Positions 57,101-64,000 of a stretch of DNA of 64,000 bases are shown here, in pieces. The first letter of the stretch is position 1, and each line of letters opens with the position of its first letter. A program made the translations under genes and the position numbers. The stretch is from Prauserella aidingensis. GTDB taxonomy: Bacteria > Actinomycetota > Actinomycetes > Mycobacteriales > Pseudonocardiaceae. The stretch lies in NCBI RefSeq assembly GCF_024171865.1, contig NZ_JAMTCN010000010.1, positions 81,639 through 145,638 on the forward strand. The letters run 5' to 3'. The notes beneath the pieces are model-generated. The model was not told the origin of the DNA. It saw only the letters and a program-made list of their open reading frames with translations, and ran no database searches.

Positions 57101-58031
57101 CGGGCTCGGCGTGCGGATGGACGGCGACGTTGTGTCCTGCGGCGTACTTGAGCTGGTTGCGGTAGAGCAGGCGCAGGTGCGCTTCTTCAGCGTCCTCTCC
57201 GGGATGGTCCCCATCGAGGGGATCATCGATCGGCAGGAAGACCGCCTCCGCCCCGTCCATCGCGGTGACCATGAGCTTGGCCTGGAACAGCCAGGCGGCG
57301 TCGGTGCCGGAACCTTCGGGGATCATCCGCCCGTTGACCAAGGTCAGTTCCAGAGTGCGCTGGGCACCGCGGGTACGAACCTTGGCGACCAGCTGGACTC
57401 CCGGTTCGCTGATACTGGCTGCCGTGAGCGGGATGGTGAAGGTGGGTTCTCCGGTGAGCCGGACCTCGACCGTGTGCGAAACCGGCTCGCGCGCCCACGC
57501 GGTGCGCTTGTTGCCGTCCTCGTCGGTACTGTCGCGTTTGTCGTACTCGCCCCATTCGACCGTGACGGCCACGGTGTCGGTGCCCTGCCCGACACAGCAC
57601 GACAGCCCCATCGACGAGGCCCAAATACGCCCGAGGTTCTGGGGCGTGATCACTTCGGGCAGCTCGCCCGACCCTTCCCCACTACCGTCGCCTTGCACCT
57701 CGGTGTCGGCGCCGGACAGCGAGTCGGCCGCGTCGACGGTGGAACGTGGTTCGTACTTCGGCCCGAGCATGCCGACCAGGTATCGGTCGCGCGGGCCGCT
57801 GGAACCGCGCGGCAGCTCCTCGCGCTCGCCGGACCACGGGCCGAGGAGGTCCCGCTCGATCAGCTCCTGAAACTCGTCACGAACCTGATACGAACTCGCT
57901 TCGGCGAACTCTTGCGACTGGTCCAGGGGTGAGGCGGCCCTGTCGTCCTGGTCCCCGTGCACGGTGCCCGACGTGTCCAACGAGGTCTGCTCCCCGTTCG
58001 GGTTGGGGAAGAGAGCATCGTTACCGCTCAT
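54147..58031 (-). CDS. drmA: DISARM helicase DrmA
   Basis: This is the large superfamily-2 helicase of DISARM, 1294 residues. Walker A is FFPTGGGKTEAYLGL (Lys514), the Walker B equivalent is IIQDELHLISG, and motif VI in the second lobe is YIQASSRIGRDPRRPGLV, preceded by DAVLATSMLQVGVDVSRFG. Between the lobes lies a zinc-ribbon-like region (LACPWCGAAL, YCPNAEGSFACPF). The N-terminal 400 residues have no named fold. The ATG at 58031 is preferred over a frame open to 58097. It begins a six-gene operon (drmABC, kinase, UvrD fusion, DUF262) and is divergent from fic. In DISARM, DrmA with DrmB loads on free 5' DNA ends of incoming phage genomes. Confidence 0.93.
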   Translation of the reverse strand: MSGNDALFPNPNGEQTSLDTSGTVHGDQDDRAASPLDQSQEFAEASSYQVRDEFQELIERDLLGPWSGEREELPRGSSGPRDRYLVGMLGPKYEPRSTVDAADSLSGADTEVQGDGSGEGSGELPEVITPQNLGRIWASSMGLSCCVGQGTDTVAVTVEWGEYDKRDSTDEDGNKRTAWAREPVSHTVEVRLTGEPTFTIPLTAASISEPGVQLVAKVRTRGAQRTLELTLVNGRMIPEGSGTDAAWLFQAKLMVTAMDGAEAVFLPIDDPLDGDHPGEDAEEAHLRLLYRNQLKYAAGHNVAVHPHAEPGARRTHKLETTWLPAYNVPATEAPSGAGTPLAGTELSMDALAEAEPEQLRTGLAPLVDGYAAWLDEREGEVGQLPDNLRRTAESAVFTARRACERIRAGITLLADPASPGHDDALRSFRFANRAMAAQRRHTDIGRIREDPAVSYADAKATVDARGTGAASWRPFQLAFVLLNLPSLANADHPERAANSDATVDLLFFPTGGGKTEAYLGLTAFTFAIRRLQGTVGSGQQARDGAAGVAALMRYTLRLLTAQQFQRAASLVCATEMLRREDPDTWGAEPFRIGLWVGGSVSPNWVDEASDQIAEAREAGSGMRVNVLQTLACPWCGAALQAHRDLHTDADARRIYLYCPNAEGSFACPFSRPQSPEGLPILTVDEEIYRLVPSLIIATVDKLAQLPWKGFAGMLFGRVHQYCPRHGYRHEDLDPKAKCGGRHNKTSKLPGVTSRAVVSLRPPDLIIQDELHLISGALGTTVGLFEAAVDELSSWTTPTGNRAAPKIVASTATTKRAAEQVRGVFARGLEIFPPQVTDVSDTFFSRQVPVDETNPGRRYLGVCAHGVRLKSAEIRIAEILLLAGQTVFDTYGRPADPYMTMVGYFNATRELAGMRRYLDDDITTRVRRHGRFRGISDRLGGPASMLTVQELTSRISSGEISNVLKHLEVGFDPDVDTSTRRRAIADNWREVLSARTKSSRGGQNDPAAHPLAERSRDRHRSGRLPVDAVLATSMLQVGVDVSRFGLMMVTGQPKNTAEYIQASSRIGRDPRRPGLVVTLYNWTRPRDLAHYEDFEHYHATFYRQVEALSVTPYTRRSLDRGTAAAFIAAVRHAAESHSRNADAHQVDLDGPFVRAIAERMLTRAEIVYGQRGRDYLAERLAALTDVWKQRKQGSTQLGYEKQTAKQQLLTGLLRAPGDGRWQETTVARSMRETENEINLLVPGGDELYTSTYNAPEWSFGPPDTTTSTDTGLEDASGDELGDAAWNPSANGGSNR

Positions 58032-58112
58032 GGTGCCGCCTGTTCCTATCGCATAGCAGTCGTGTCCCGCAGATCGACGACCGAGCAGGCCGACCATCGG
58101 TCAAGACATCAG

Positions 58113-58158
58113 ACTGGACATCTAACTGGACAAAATAGCAGCCAAAATCTAGTTTTGG
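58113..58158. promoter_or_regulatory. Repeats in the divergent fic/drmA promoter
   Basis: ACTGGACA occurs twice in direct orientation (58113-58120 and 58125-58132), followed by CCAAAATCTAGTTTTGG (58142-58158), an inverted repeat with 6-bp arms ending three bases before the fic ATG. The stretch is A/T-rich compared with its surroundings. Repressor binding here could affect both fic and the drmABC operon. Confidence 0.5.
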
Positions 58159-58161
58159 AAC

Positions 58162-59367
58162 ATGACTGCAGGTAGGAGCTACCAGGACAGCCACCCATGG
58201 TTGACCTTCCAGTTTTCCATGGAGTTCGGCAAGCAGGCCCAACTATGGTCCCTGCTCGGTGAGGCCTACTCCAAGTGCCGGCACCTGACGGGAACCCCGT
58301 TGGCGCCCGGCGTCGCCCGCGAGCTTGCTGCCGTATATCTCGTCAAGGGAGCGCTGGCGAGCACCGCTATCGAGGGCAACACGCTATCGGAAAGCGAGGC
58401 ACGGGACATCTACGAGGGACGGCGGCAGCTGCCACCGTCCCAGCACTACCTGCAGGTCGAGATCGAAAACGTGCTGGAGGCGCTTCGGGCGCTGGCAGCC
58501 AAGTTCGAGACCGGGGCTGCGCCGAAACTCGACGCCGAGTGGATCCGGGAGCAGAACCATCGCGTCCTCGCCGGGTTGGAGCTGGACGAGCACGTCAACC
58601 CGGGCGAATACACCACGACCCAGTTGGTGGTGGGTAACTACCGCGGCGCTCCCCCCGAGGATGTTCCGCTGCTGATCGACAAACTGGTCGGCTGGCTGGA
58701 CGAGCTGACGGCGGCCGGCAGCGGCGAGTCGAGCAGCTTGCGGTTCTTCCGTGCGTTCCTGGCAGCCGTCCTCGGGCATCTGTACCTGGCGTGGATCCAT
58801 CCGTTCGGCGATGGCAACGGGCGAACCGCGCGGCTGTTGGAATGCGCGATCTTGACTCGCTCCGGCCTGGTTCCGTGGGTCGCGACGAACCTGCTGTCGG
58901 ATCACTACAACCGCACACGTACGGAGTACTACCGGCGGCTCGACGCGGCGTCCCGGAACGGGGATGTTCTCGGGTTCGTGCACTACGCCGCTGAGGGCTT
59001 CGTGGACCAGCTTCGGGAGCAGATCCAGACGGTCCAAGCTCAGCAAGTGCGCGTGTCGTGGATCAACTATGTGCATGAGGTGTTCGCGGACCAGCCGCAC
59101 ACCGAACCGTCGCGCAGGCAGCGGGACTTGCTGTTCGCCCTGCATCCGGAGGGCAATCCGATCTCCGACCTGCGCCGGCTGACCGTCGAGCTCGCCGAAC
59201 GCTACTCGGGTAAAGATGGCAAGACCGTCACGCGGGATGTGAACAAGTTGATCGACCTGGGACTGGCGGAGAAGGCGAACCCGCAGACTCTTAGGCCCCG
59301 GATGGAGCTGATCGAGGCCTTCATCCCGGGAGCGTCGGGGACTCCTGTCGCCGACCCGAAGCTGTAG
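58162..59367 (+). CDS. Fic-family protein (probable AMPylase) with inhibitory helix
   Basis: This is a 401-residue Fic protein. The catalytic loop HPFGDGNGR (213-221) is complete, with His213 as base. An N-terminal inhibitory motif of the type [S/T]xxxE[G/N] is present: Ser67 and Glu71-Gly72 in ASTAIEGN, which makes it a class II enzyme, held inactive until the helix moves. The C-terminal 100 residues look like a winged helix (NPISDLRRLTVELAERYSGKDGKTVTRDVNKLIDLGLAEK), so it may bind DNA and regulate its own promoter. It lies between drmA (divergent) and drmMI (convergent). The target is unknown. Confidence 0.92.
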   Translation: MTAGRSYQDSHPWLTFQFSMEFGKQAQLWSLLGEAYSKCRHLTGTPLAPGVARELAAVYLVKGALASTAIEGNTLSESEARDIYEGRRQLPPSQHYLQVEIENVLEALRALAAKFETGAAPKLDAEWIREQNHRVLAGLELDEHVNPGEYTTTQLVVGNYRGAPPEDVPLLIDKLVGWLDELTAAGSGESSSLRFFRAFLAAVLGHLYLAWIHPFGDGNGRTARLLECAILTRSGLVPWVATNLLSDHYNRTRTEYYRRLDAASRNGDVLGFVHYAAEGFVDQLREQIQTVQAQQVRVSWINYVHEVFADQPHTEPSRRQRDLLFALHPEGNPISDLRRLTVELAERYSGKDGKTVTRDVNKLIDLGLAEKANPQTLRPRMELIEAFIPGASGTPVADPKL

Positions 59368-59420
59368 AAGGGATCGGGACATCTTGCGGTGTTGAGCCCC
59401 TCGACCGCCGGTGGCCGGTG

Positions 59421-62400
59421 CTATACCAGCGTGTCCTGCTGCTCGGCGCGCTTCGTACGTCGGGGCCCGCTCTTTCGCACCGGCTGCGTATCAGCCTCCT
59501 GCGCTGCACGTTCGTGGTTGAGCTCGAGGAGACTGTCCAGGATCTCGCGTTGTGCCGCCGGGCCGATGGTGTAGCGGGTCTCGCGGCCGACCGGGTGGAA
59601 ACCGTGGTCCAAGCCGCCGACCGCCGCGATACGGTCCTCCCAGCCGTACGCCCGGATCGTGGCCTCATCGATCTCCCGGTGGATACGCCGCAGCTCTTCG
59701 ATGTCAGAGTCACGGCAGTCCGGGTCGAAGACCAGGTTGTACGTCTTCGTCAGCCCCGCGTTGCGGGACAGCATCACGTCCCGGCGGTACCTGTCGAGAC
59801 GCTCGCCCAGCTCACGCAGCTCACCGGTCAACTCCGGCAACGGGAACGTCTGAAATACATCGCTCGGCGTGTAGCTAAGATCCGTCTTCATCGTTGATGC
59901 GTTGCGGACCGCCCACCAGTAGTGAGGCGCGCTCGACAGCAACGCGAGCATCCCCGCGTCTTCCGTTGCAAAAACCACGAGCTTGTGCGCGAAGACCTGA
60001 CCGGTCGGAGCCATTACCGGCATGGCAGTCCGACTGGTCTGCGTAAGCACAACAACCCGTCCCAACCCAGCGATGGAACGGTAGAGGTCAGGTGTGGGCC
60101 GAGTGAACCTCCACCACAGCTCGCGTCGTGACTTGTTGTTGCTCTGAGCACGCTCCGGCTTCACGTCACGCAGAACCTGGTCGTAGCACTCCGGATACTC
60201 GCGCGCCCGGTCTTCGCTCCAGTCGTGGAAGTTGATGACCCAGCGGCTGCCGGAGCAGTCCGGGCGGGAGTTCACGTCCTGCCCGTTCAGGTAAGGAAAG
60301 AGCACATCCTCGTTGGCGGGATCCTGGGCGATGAGTTCCTGCGCTCTGGCCGGCTCCATCGTGAACCCCGTGCCGAGGATGTTCGTTCCCTGAAACGCGA
60401 TCCCCTGGTTCGCGCGCAACCGCGCCGGTTTTCCGTCGGCCCGCGACTTCGCGTCGAGCGACGCCGTGATCGCGGGAACGGTCACTCCGTCGGCGCGGCT
60501 GTCGGCGTCGTCTCCGAGTGGTTGACGGCTCGTCGCGATGATGCAGCACTCCAGCGCGACGCTCTTGGTCGGCCACTGCATGCTCTTCGTCGCACGGCGG
60601 ATCGTGGTTCCGGCTGCGACCACCTGGTCGAGGCCGACTTCGCGGGTGTCTCCTTGCGCGAGGGTGTTGGTTGCGATCAGGCCGGTCTGGCCGGTGGGTT
60701 TGAGCAGGCTGTGTGCGCGTAGCACGAAGTACGCCACGAGGTCGGCGCTGCCGCGGACGCCGTTGCCGATGGCGTGGATCAGGTATTCGCGGTAGGCGTG
60801 CCCCTGTGCGCTGGTGAGTTTCTGACCGCCGAGATAGGGCTGGTTGCCGACGACGGCGTCGAATCCGCCCTTGTCGAATACGTCGACGAACACCAATGGC
60901 CAGTGCAGTGGCCGGCGGGGGAACACGATGTTGCCCTTGTCCGCGCGCAGCCAGGCGTCGGCCTGGCTGCGAGCGAGTGTCACCTCGTCGTCCCGCATGA
61001 CCTGGTTCGCGAGGTGAGCGGCCTCGACCGACGCGCGGTTCATACCCCGCGGCCCTTCGGGGGCTCTGGCGAGGAGTGCGCCGACGAGCGTGTCCGCGGC
61101 CAGTCGCAGGTCGGCCGTGTCGTCGGCGGCTTCGCGATCGAGTTTGCGCTTGTCGTCGAGCCAGTCCAGGGGACTGCCGAGCTGCGGGAGTTCGGCGATC
61201 CGGCGGCGGGTGTCGGCTGCCTTCTCGATGCGCGCTTGCGTGCTCGCGGTCCAGGCGAACAGGTCGCTGTGCAGGTCTCGGCCGGTGGCCGGGTCGAGGT
61301 GCATGGTCCGCACCTGTTCGATCGAGGTGACGCCGAGCAGCGCGTCGCCGGTCTTGAGTCGGTCGTCGAGAAAGGTGAACGGCTTGTCGCCGTCCATCGA
61401 CACCAGCCAGAGCGACACTTTGGCGATTTCGACCGCGGTGGGGTTGATGTCGACGCCGTAGAGGCAGTGTTCGATGACCTGCCGGCGTGCCTCGACGACC
61501 ACTCGGTCGTCCTCGGTGTCGCCGACGGCCCGGGAGATCTTGGCTGCCATCGCGCGGTCGTCGCCGTCGCGTGCCCACGCCTCGACGAGCCGCTGGCCAA
61601 GGTAACGGGCCGCGGCGACGAGGAACGCTCCCGAGCCCATCGCGATGTCCGCGACCTTGAGTTCGAGTAGGTCATCGGCGGTCTTGGGGACCCAGCGGCT
61701 CTCGTCGGCGGTCTGGACCGGGCCGACGCGATAGACCAGGGGTTCCAGCGCGTCGCGCACCACGCGTTCGGCGAGGTCGCGTGGCGTGTAGTGCGTGCCG
61801 GTGTCCTGGCGCGCGACGGATTCGGTCACGAACAGTTCGCCCGGCAGGATCACCATCGGCAGTCCGCGCAGGTCACGCCGGATGAGGTTCGCGAACGGCA
61901 GGAGGCGATCGCTCAGCGCGGCGTCGCCACGTGTGGCGGCGAGTAGCTTTTGGCGCTGCTCTTCGCGTTCGGCGGGCGGCGGTGGGGCGAGTTTGCGTGC
62001 CACGCCGCGGGCGGTGCCGATGCCGGATTTCCGGTAGGCGTTGGCGATCCGCTCGGCCAGTTCGGCCACGTCGGCCGACTCGGCCGCGTGCTGCTCCAGC
62101 TCGGAGAGGGGTGCTTCGTGTTCGGCGCCGGATTTGCCGGTCAGACCGAGGTACACCTCGTCGGCGCGGAAGGCGTCGTAGGCGAGGAGGCCCTCGTAGG
62201 TGTAGCCGATTTGTTCGACGTCGAGTTCGCGGAACGAGAGTTTGCGGCGTTCCTTGTTCTTGCCGGTGCCGGTTTCGACGTATTGGACGGCGCGGAGTAC
62301 GTGCAGGATGGTCCGGTCGTCGATGTTCGCGGGCAGCCAGGGGTAGGTGGTGGTGTCGAAGAGTGACCCGTCGTGCGGGTACATCCATAACCGCGGGTGG

Positions 62401-63485
62401 TCCACGCCCCAGTAGACGGCTTCGAAGAGGGCCAGTAGCCGGTGCCAGGCGGCGTGGCTGTGTTCGAGGTCGTCTTCGCTGGATTCGAGGGCTTGGACTT
62501 CCAGGTCGGCGCATAGCCTGCCTGCCGAGTAGGCGCTGGCGTAGAGCTCGTTGTCCGAGGGGAGCATGCCGCGTTCCTCGGCGAAGAGCAGGAAGACGAT
62601 GCGCATGAGGACGGAGACCGAGCCGCGGTAGACGGTGTCCGCGCTGATGTCCGTGATCCCGGGTTCGCCGCGTTCGCGCTGGACGGTGTCGGCGCGTCCG
62701 ATGGCGGCGACGAGCAGTTCGACGGCTTCGCGTGCTTGCACGCCGAGGGATTCGGTGATTTCTTCCTGTGAGTCTTTGCTGGCTTCGAGGAGTGAGGGCA
62801 GGGTCTCGTCGGCGGGAACGCCGAAGAAGCGATGCCGGGACAGGATCGAGGCGAACGCGCGGACGACGTCGCGTTCGGCGGTGTCTGCCCAGCCGATGGC
62901 GTCGAAGGTGGCGGTGCCGGTGGCGCCGTCGTGTTGTGCCCAGACGAGGGTCCACCAGCGCCCGTCGGTGGCGAGGCCGAGGGGTACGTCGTGTGTGCGG
63001 CACAGTCGTGCGAGCCGGTCGGCGGCGCTCGCGGCCCAGGCGTCGCCGGGTTGTCTTCCGGTGGGGTGGACGCCGGGTGGGGTCACGAGCCCCAGTAGCC
63101 GGATGGAGTCCGGTTTGGCGGTTCCTCCGGGTTCGGTGAGGACGAAGCTGGGGACGATCGGCGTGTCGTGTTCCGGCACCGATACGGCGAGCGGAGCCAG
63201 GTCGACATGCTCCGCCCAGTGGAGTTCGTCGCCCCAGCCGAAGAGTTCGGCGAGCACGTAGTGGAGCCATGCTGGTTGGCCCGTCGCCGGGTCGGCCTGC
63301 CAGCTCGCGTGGTGCTGCCGCAGTGCGGTGCGGGTCTGCTTGTCGAGCGCGTCGAGTGTCGGCCACGCGGTGCGCAGTACGGGGATGGACAGGAACGGCC
63401 CGGTGACGTCGACGAGGTTGAGCCAATCCCGGTGCTGCTGCGTACCTTCCGGAACCCGATCTCGAACCTTCCGTGTCGCTGCCAT
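59421..63485 (-). CDS. drmMI: DISARM adenine methyltransferase DrmMI (class 1)
   Basis: This is a 1354-residue Eco57I/PglX-like N6-adenine methyltransferase. The SAM-binding motif I is ADIAMGSGAFLVAAARYL (about 613-628) and the catalytic motif IV reads GNQPYLGG (881-884), a variant of NPPY. The N-terminal 550 residues include VLMRIVFLLFAEERGMLPSD, common to large defence methylases; the C-terminal part should contain the target-recognition domain. The ATG at 63485 has GGGGGAG upstream; the frame runs six codons further. In class 1 DISARM this enzyme marks host DNA as self. It stands alone behind an A/T-rich 200-bp promoter region and is convergent with fic (53 bp), not in the drmABC operon. 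Confidence 0.88.
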   Translation of the reverse strand: MAATRKVRDRVPEGTQQHRDWLNLVDVTGPFLSIPVLRTAWPTLDALDKQTRTALRQHHASWQADPATGQPAWLHYVLAELFGWGDELHWAEHVDLAPLAVSVPEHDTPIVPSFVLTEPGGTAKPDSIRLLGLVTPPGVHPTGRQPGDAWAASAADRLARLCRTHDVPLGLATDGRWWTLVWAQHDGATGTATFDAIGWADTAERDVVRAFASILSRHRFFGVPADETLPSLLEASKDSQEEITESLGVQAREAVELLVAAIGRADTVQRERGEPGITDISADTVYRGSVSVLMRIVFLLFAEERGMLPSDNELYASAYSAGRLCADLEVQALESSEDDLEHSHAAWHRLLALFEAVYWGVDHPRLWMYPHDGSLFDTTTYPWLPANIDDRTILHVLRAVQYVETGTGKNKERRKLSFRELDVEQIGYTYEGLLAYDAFRADEVYLGLTGKSGAEHEAPLSELEQHAAESADVAELAERIANAYRKSGIGTARGVARKLAPPPPAEREEQRQKLLAATRGDAALSDRLLPFANLIRRDLRGLPMVILPGELFVTESVARQDTGTHYTPRDLAERVVRDALEPLVYRVGPVQTADESRWVPKTADDLLELKVADIAMGSGAFLVAAARYLGQRLVEAWARDGDDRAMAAKISRAVGDTEDDRVVVEARRQVIEHCLYGVDINPTAVEIAKVSLWLVSMDGDKPFTFLDDRLKTGDALLGVTSIEQVRTMHLDPATGRDLHSDLFAWTASTQARIEKAADTRRRIAELPQLGSPLDWLDDKRKLDREAADDTADLRLAADTLVGALLARAPEGPRGMNRASVEAAHLANQVMRDDEVTLARSQADAWLRADKGNIVFPRRPLHWPLVFVDVFDKGGFDAVVGNQPYLGGQKLTSAQGHAYREYLIHAIGNGVRGSADLVAYFVLRAHSLLKPTGQTGLIATNTLAQGDTREVGLDQVVAAGTTIRRATKSMQWPTKSVALECCIIATSRQPLGDDADSRADGVTVPAITASLDAKSRADGKPARLRANQGIAFQGTNILGTGFTMEPARAQELIAQDPANEDVLFPYLNGQDVNSRPDCSGSRWVINFHDWSEDRAREYPECYDQVLRDVKPERAQSNNKSRRELWWRFTRPTPDLYRSIAGLGRVVVLTQTSRTAMPVMAPTGQVFAHKLVVFATEDAGMLALLSSAPHYWWAVRNASTMKTDLSYTPSDVFQTFPLPELTGELRELGERLDRYRRDVMLSRNAGLTKTYNLVFDPDCRDSDIEELRRIHREIDEATIRAYGWEDRIAAVGGLDHGFHPVGRETRYTIGPAAQREILDSLLELNHERAAQEADTQPVRKSGPRRTKRAEQQDTLV

Positions 63486-63696
63486 CCGCTCCCCCGTCCG
63501 CACGATCTTCGCTCGTTTAGACCACGACCACGCCGCCCCGGCATCCGACTATGCGACGATCTTGAGCAGGTTATTCGTCTTTATAGACGCCCGAAATCCG
63601 CCAGTAGAGGCAGAGTAAATGTCGGCCACTCCCGGAACGTAACGACCGCCGTCGACCATACCGCCAAAAGGGTGACGCTCCCGTTTCGCCCAATTT

Positions 63697-64000
63697 GACT
63701 AAGAGCTCCTAACGCATTCGGTTTGGGAGTCGTCGCCAGGTGATGAGGCTGCAGGCGAGCGCGAGGAACCCGTGGTGGATGTCGGTGCGGCGTTCCCAGC
63801 GTTCGGCCAGGCGGCGGAACTGGTGCAGTAGTGCGAGGGTTTGCTCCACGACCCAGCGCACGGGTTGGTTGTTGTCACGGGTGCCTCGGCGGCTGATCAG
63901 CGGTCGAATCCGGCGCTGTCGCAACAGGTCTCGGTACTTGTCGTGGTCGTAGCCTCGGTCGGCCACCACGGCCTCGGGTGTGCGGCGTGGCCGGCCCCGG
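63697..64000 (-). mobile_element. IS5-type insertion sequence, right part outside the window
   Basis: The element's left end seems to lie near GACTAAGAGCTCCTAACG (63697-63714), just outside the transposase stop; terminal repeats of this look are usual for the group. The other end is not in the window. It borders the defence island directly behind the drmMI promoter region. Confidence 0.6.
63709..64000 (-). CDS. IS5-family transposase, C-terminal part
   Basis: About 96 C-terminal residues of a DDE transposase are seen; the gene starts beyond the window. The motif VVADRGYDHDKYRDLL carries the second catalytic Asp, and the stretch RWVVEQTLALLHQFRRLAERWERR carries the Glu region, as in IS5-group transposases of actinobacteria. 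The end ACSLITWRRLPNRM is also typical. No frameshift is visible in this part, so the element may be intact. Confidence 0.88.
   Translation of the reverse strand, partial: RGRPRRTPEAVVADRGYDHDKYRDLLRQRRIRPLISRRGTRDNNQPVRWVVEQTLALLHQFRRLAERWERRTDIHHGFLALACSLITWRRLPNRMR

Overview
The window is very GC-rich DNA with dense genes, frequent GTG/TTG starts and many ATGA/GTGA stop-start overlaps. Together with katG-furA, two-domain flavoproteins, a P450/3Fe-4S ferredoxin pair and an actinobacterial-type ars locus, this points to a filamentous actinomycete. I would guess Pseudonocardiaceae (Saccharomonospora/Amycolatopsis-like), but that is inference from style, not from a marker gene.

Left part (1-36965), chromosome-like housekeeping and accessory genes. 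It opens with the 3' end of an MFS exporter, then the furA-katG peroxide operon and a four-gene ferric-siderophore ABC operon behind a candidate iron box; its ATPase is fused to an FMN-binding PPOX-like domain. Next are an ABC-2 exporter divergent from a DesK/DesR-like two-component pair, a TetR/MFS pair, a P450-ferredoxin pair with another MFS/TetR pair, and an arsenic locus (arsR-acr3-arsC-arsO, then a flavoprotein divergent from an ArsR-GNAT fusion). These are followed by an LLM-type oxidoreductase, release factor 3, a MerR regulator, an MFS gene, a SulP transporter, a HelD-like RNA polymerase helicase, a methyltransferase-like gene, an EEP-family nuclease/phosphatase and an HxlR regulator. 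Four copies of one 14-base motif, three with a -10-like hexamer at the same offset, tie merR, an unknown gene, sulP and helD into a probable MerR regulon. Tandem 21-bp repeats of one family sit directly behind genes at three places.

Right part (about 37000-63500), a 26-kb defence island bounded on the right by an IS5-type insertion sequence that runs off the window. Its core is DISARM class 1: a large adenine methyltransferase (drmMI), the DrmA helicase, the DUF1998 protein DrmB and the phospholipase-D protein DrmC. drmABC overlap by ATGA junctions and continue on the same strand into a Ser/Thr kinase with TPR-like repeats, a RelE-like/UvrD fusion and a DUF262/HNH (GmrSD-like) protein. A Fic protein is inserted between drmMI and drmA in the opposite orientation. 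Facing this operon are two adjacent forward genes, a 1996-residue transglutaminase-like/DUF4011/SF1-helicase/nuclease/DUF3320 protein and an SNF2 helicase with a helix-hairpin-helix. No canonical drmD is present; this SNF2 protein is the only SNF2 helicase in the island. The gene set reads as a composite anti-phage locus: modification by DrmMI, several DNA translocases and nucleases, and signalling or toxin-like parts (kinase, Fic, RelE-like domain).
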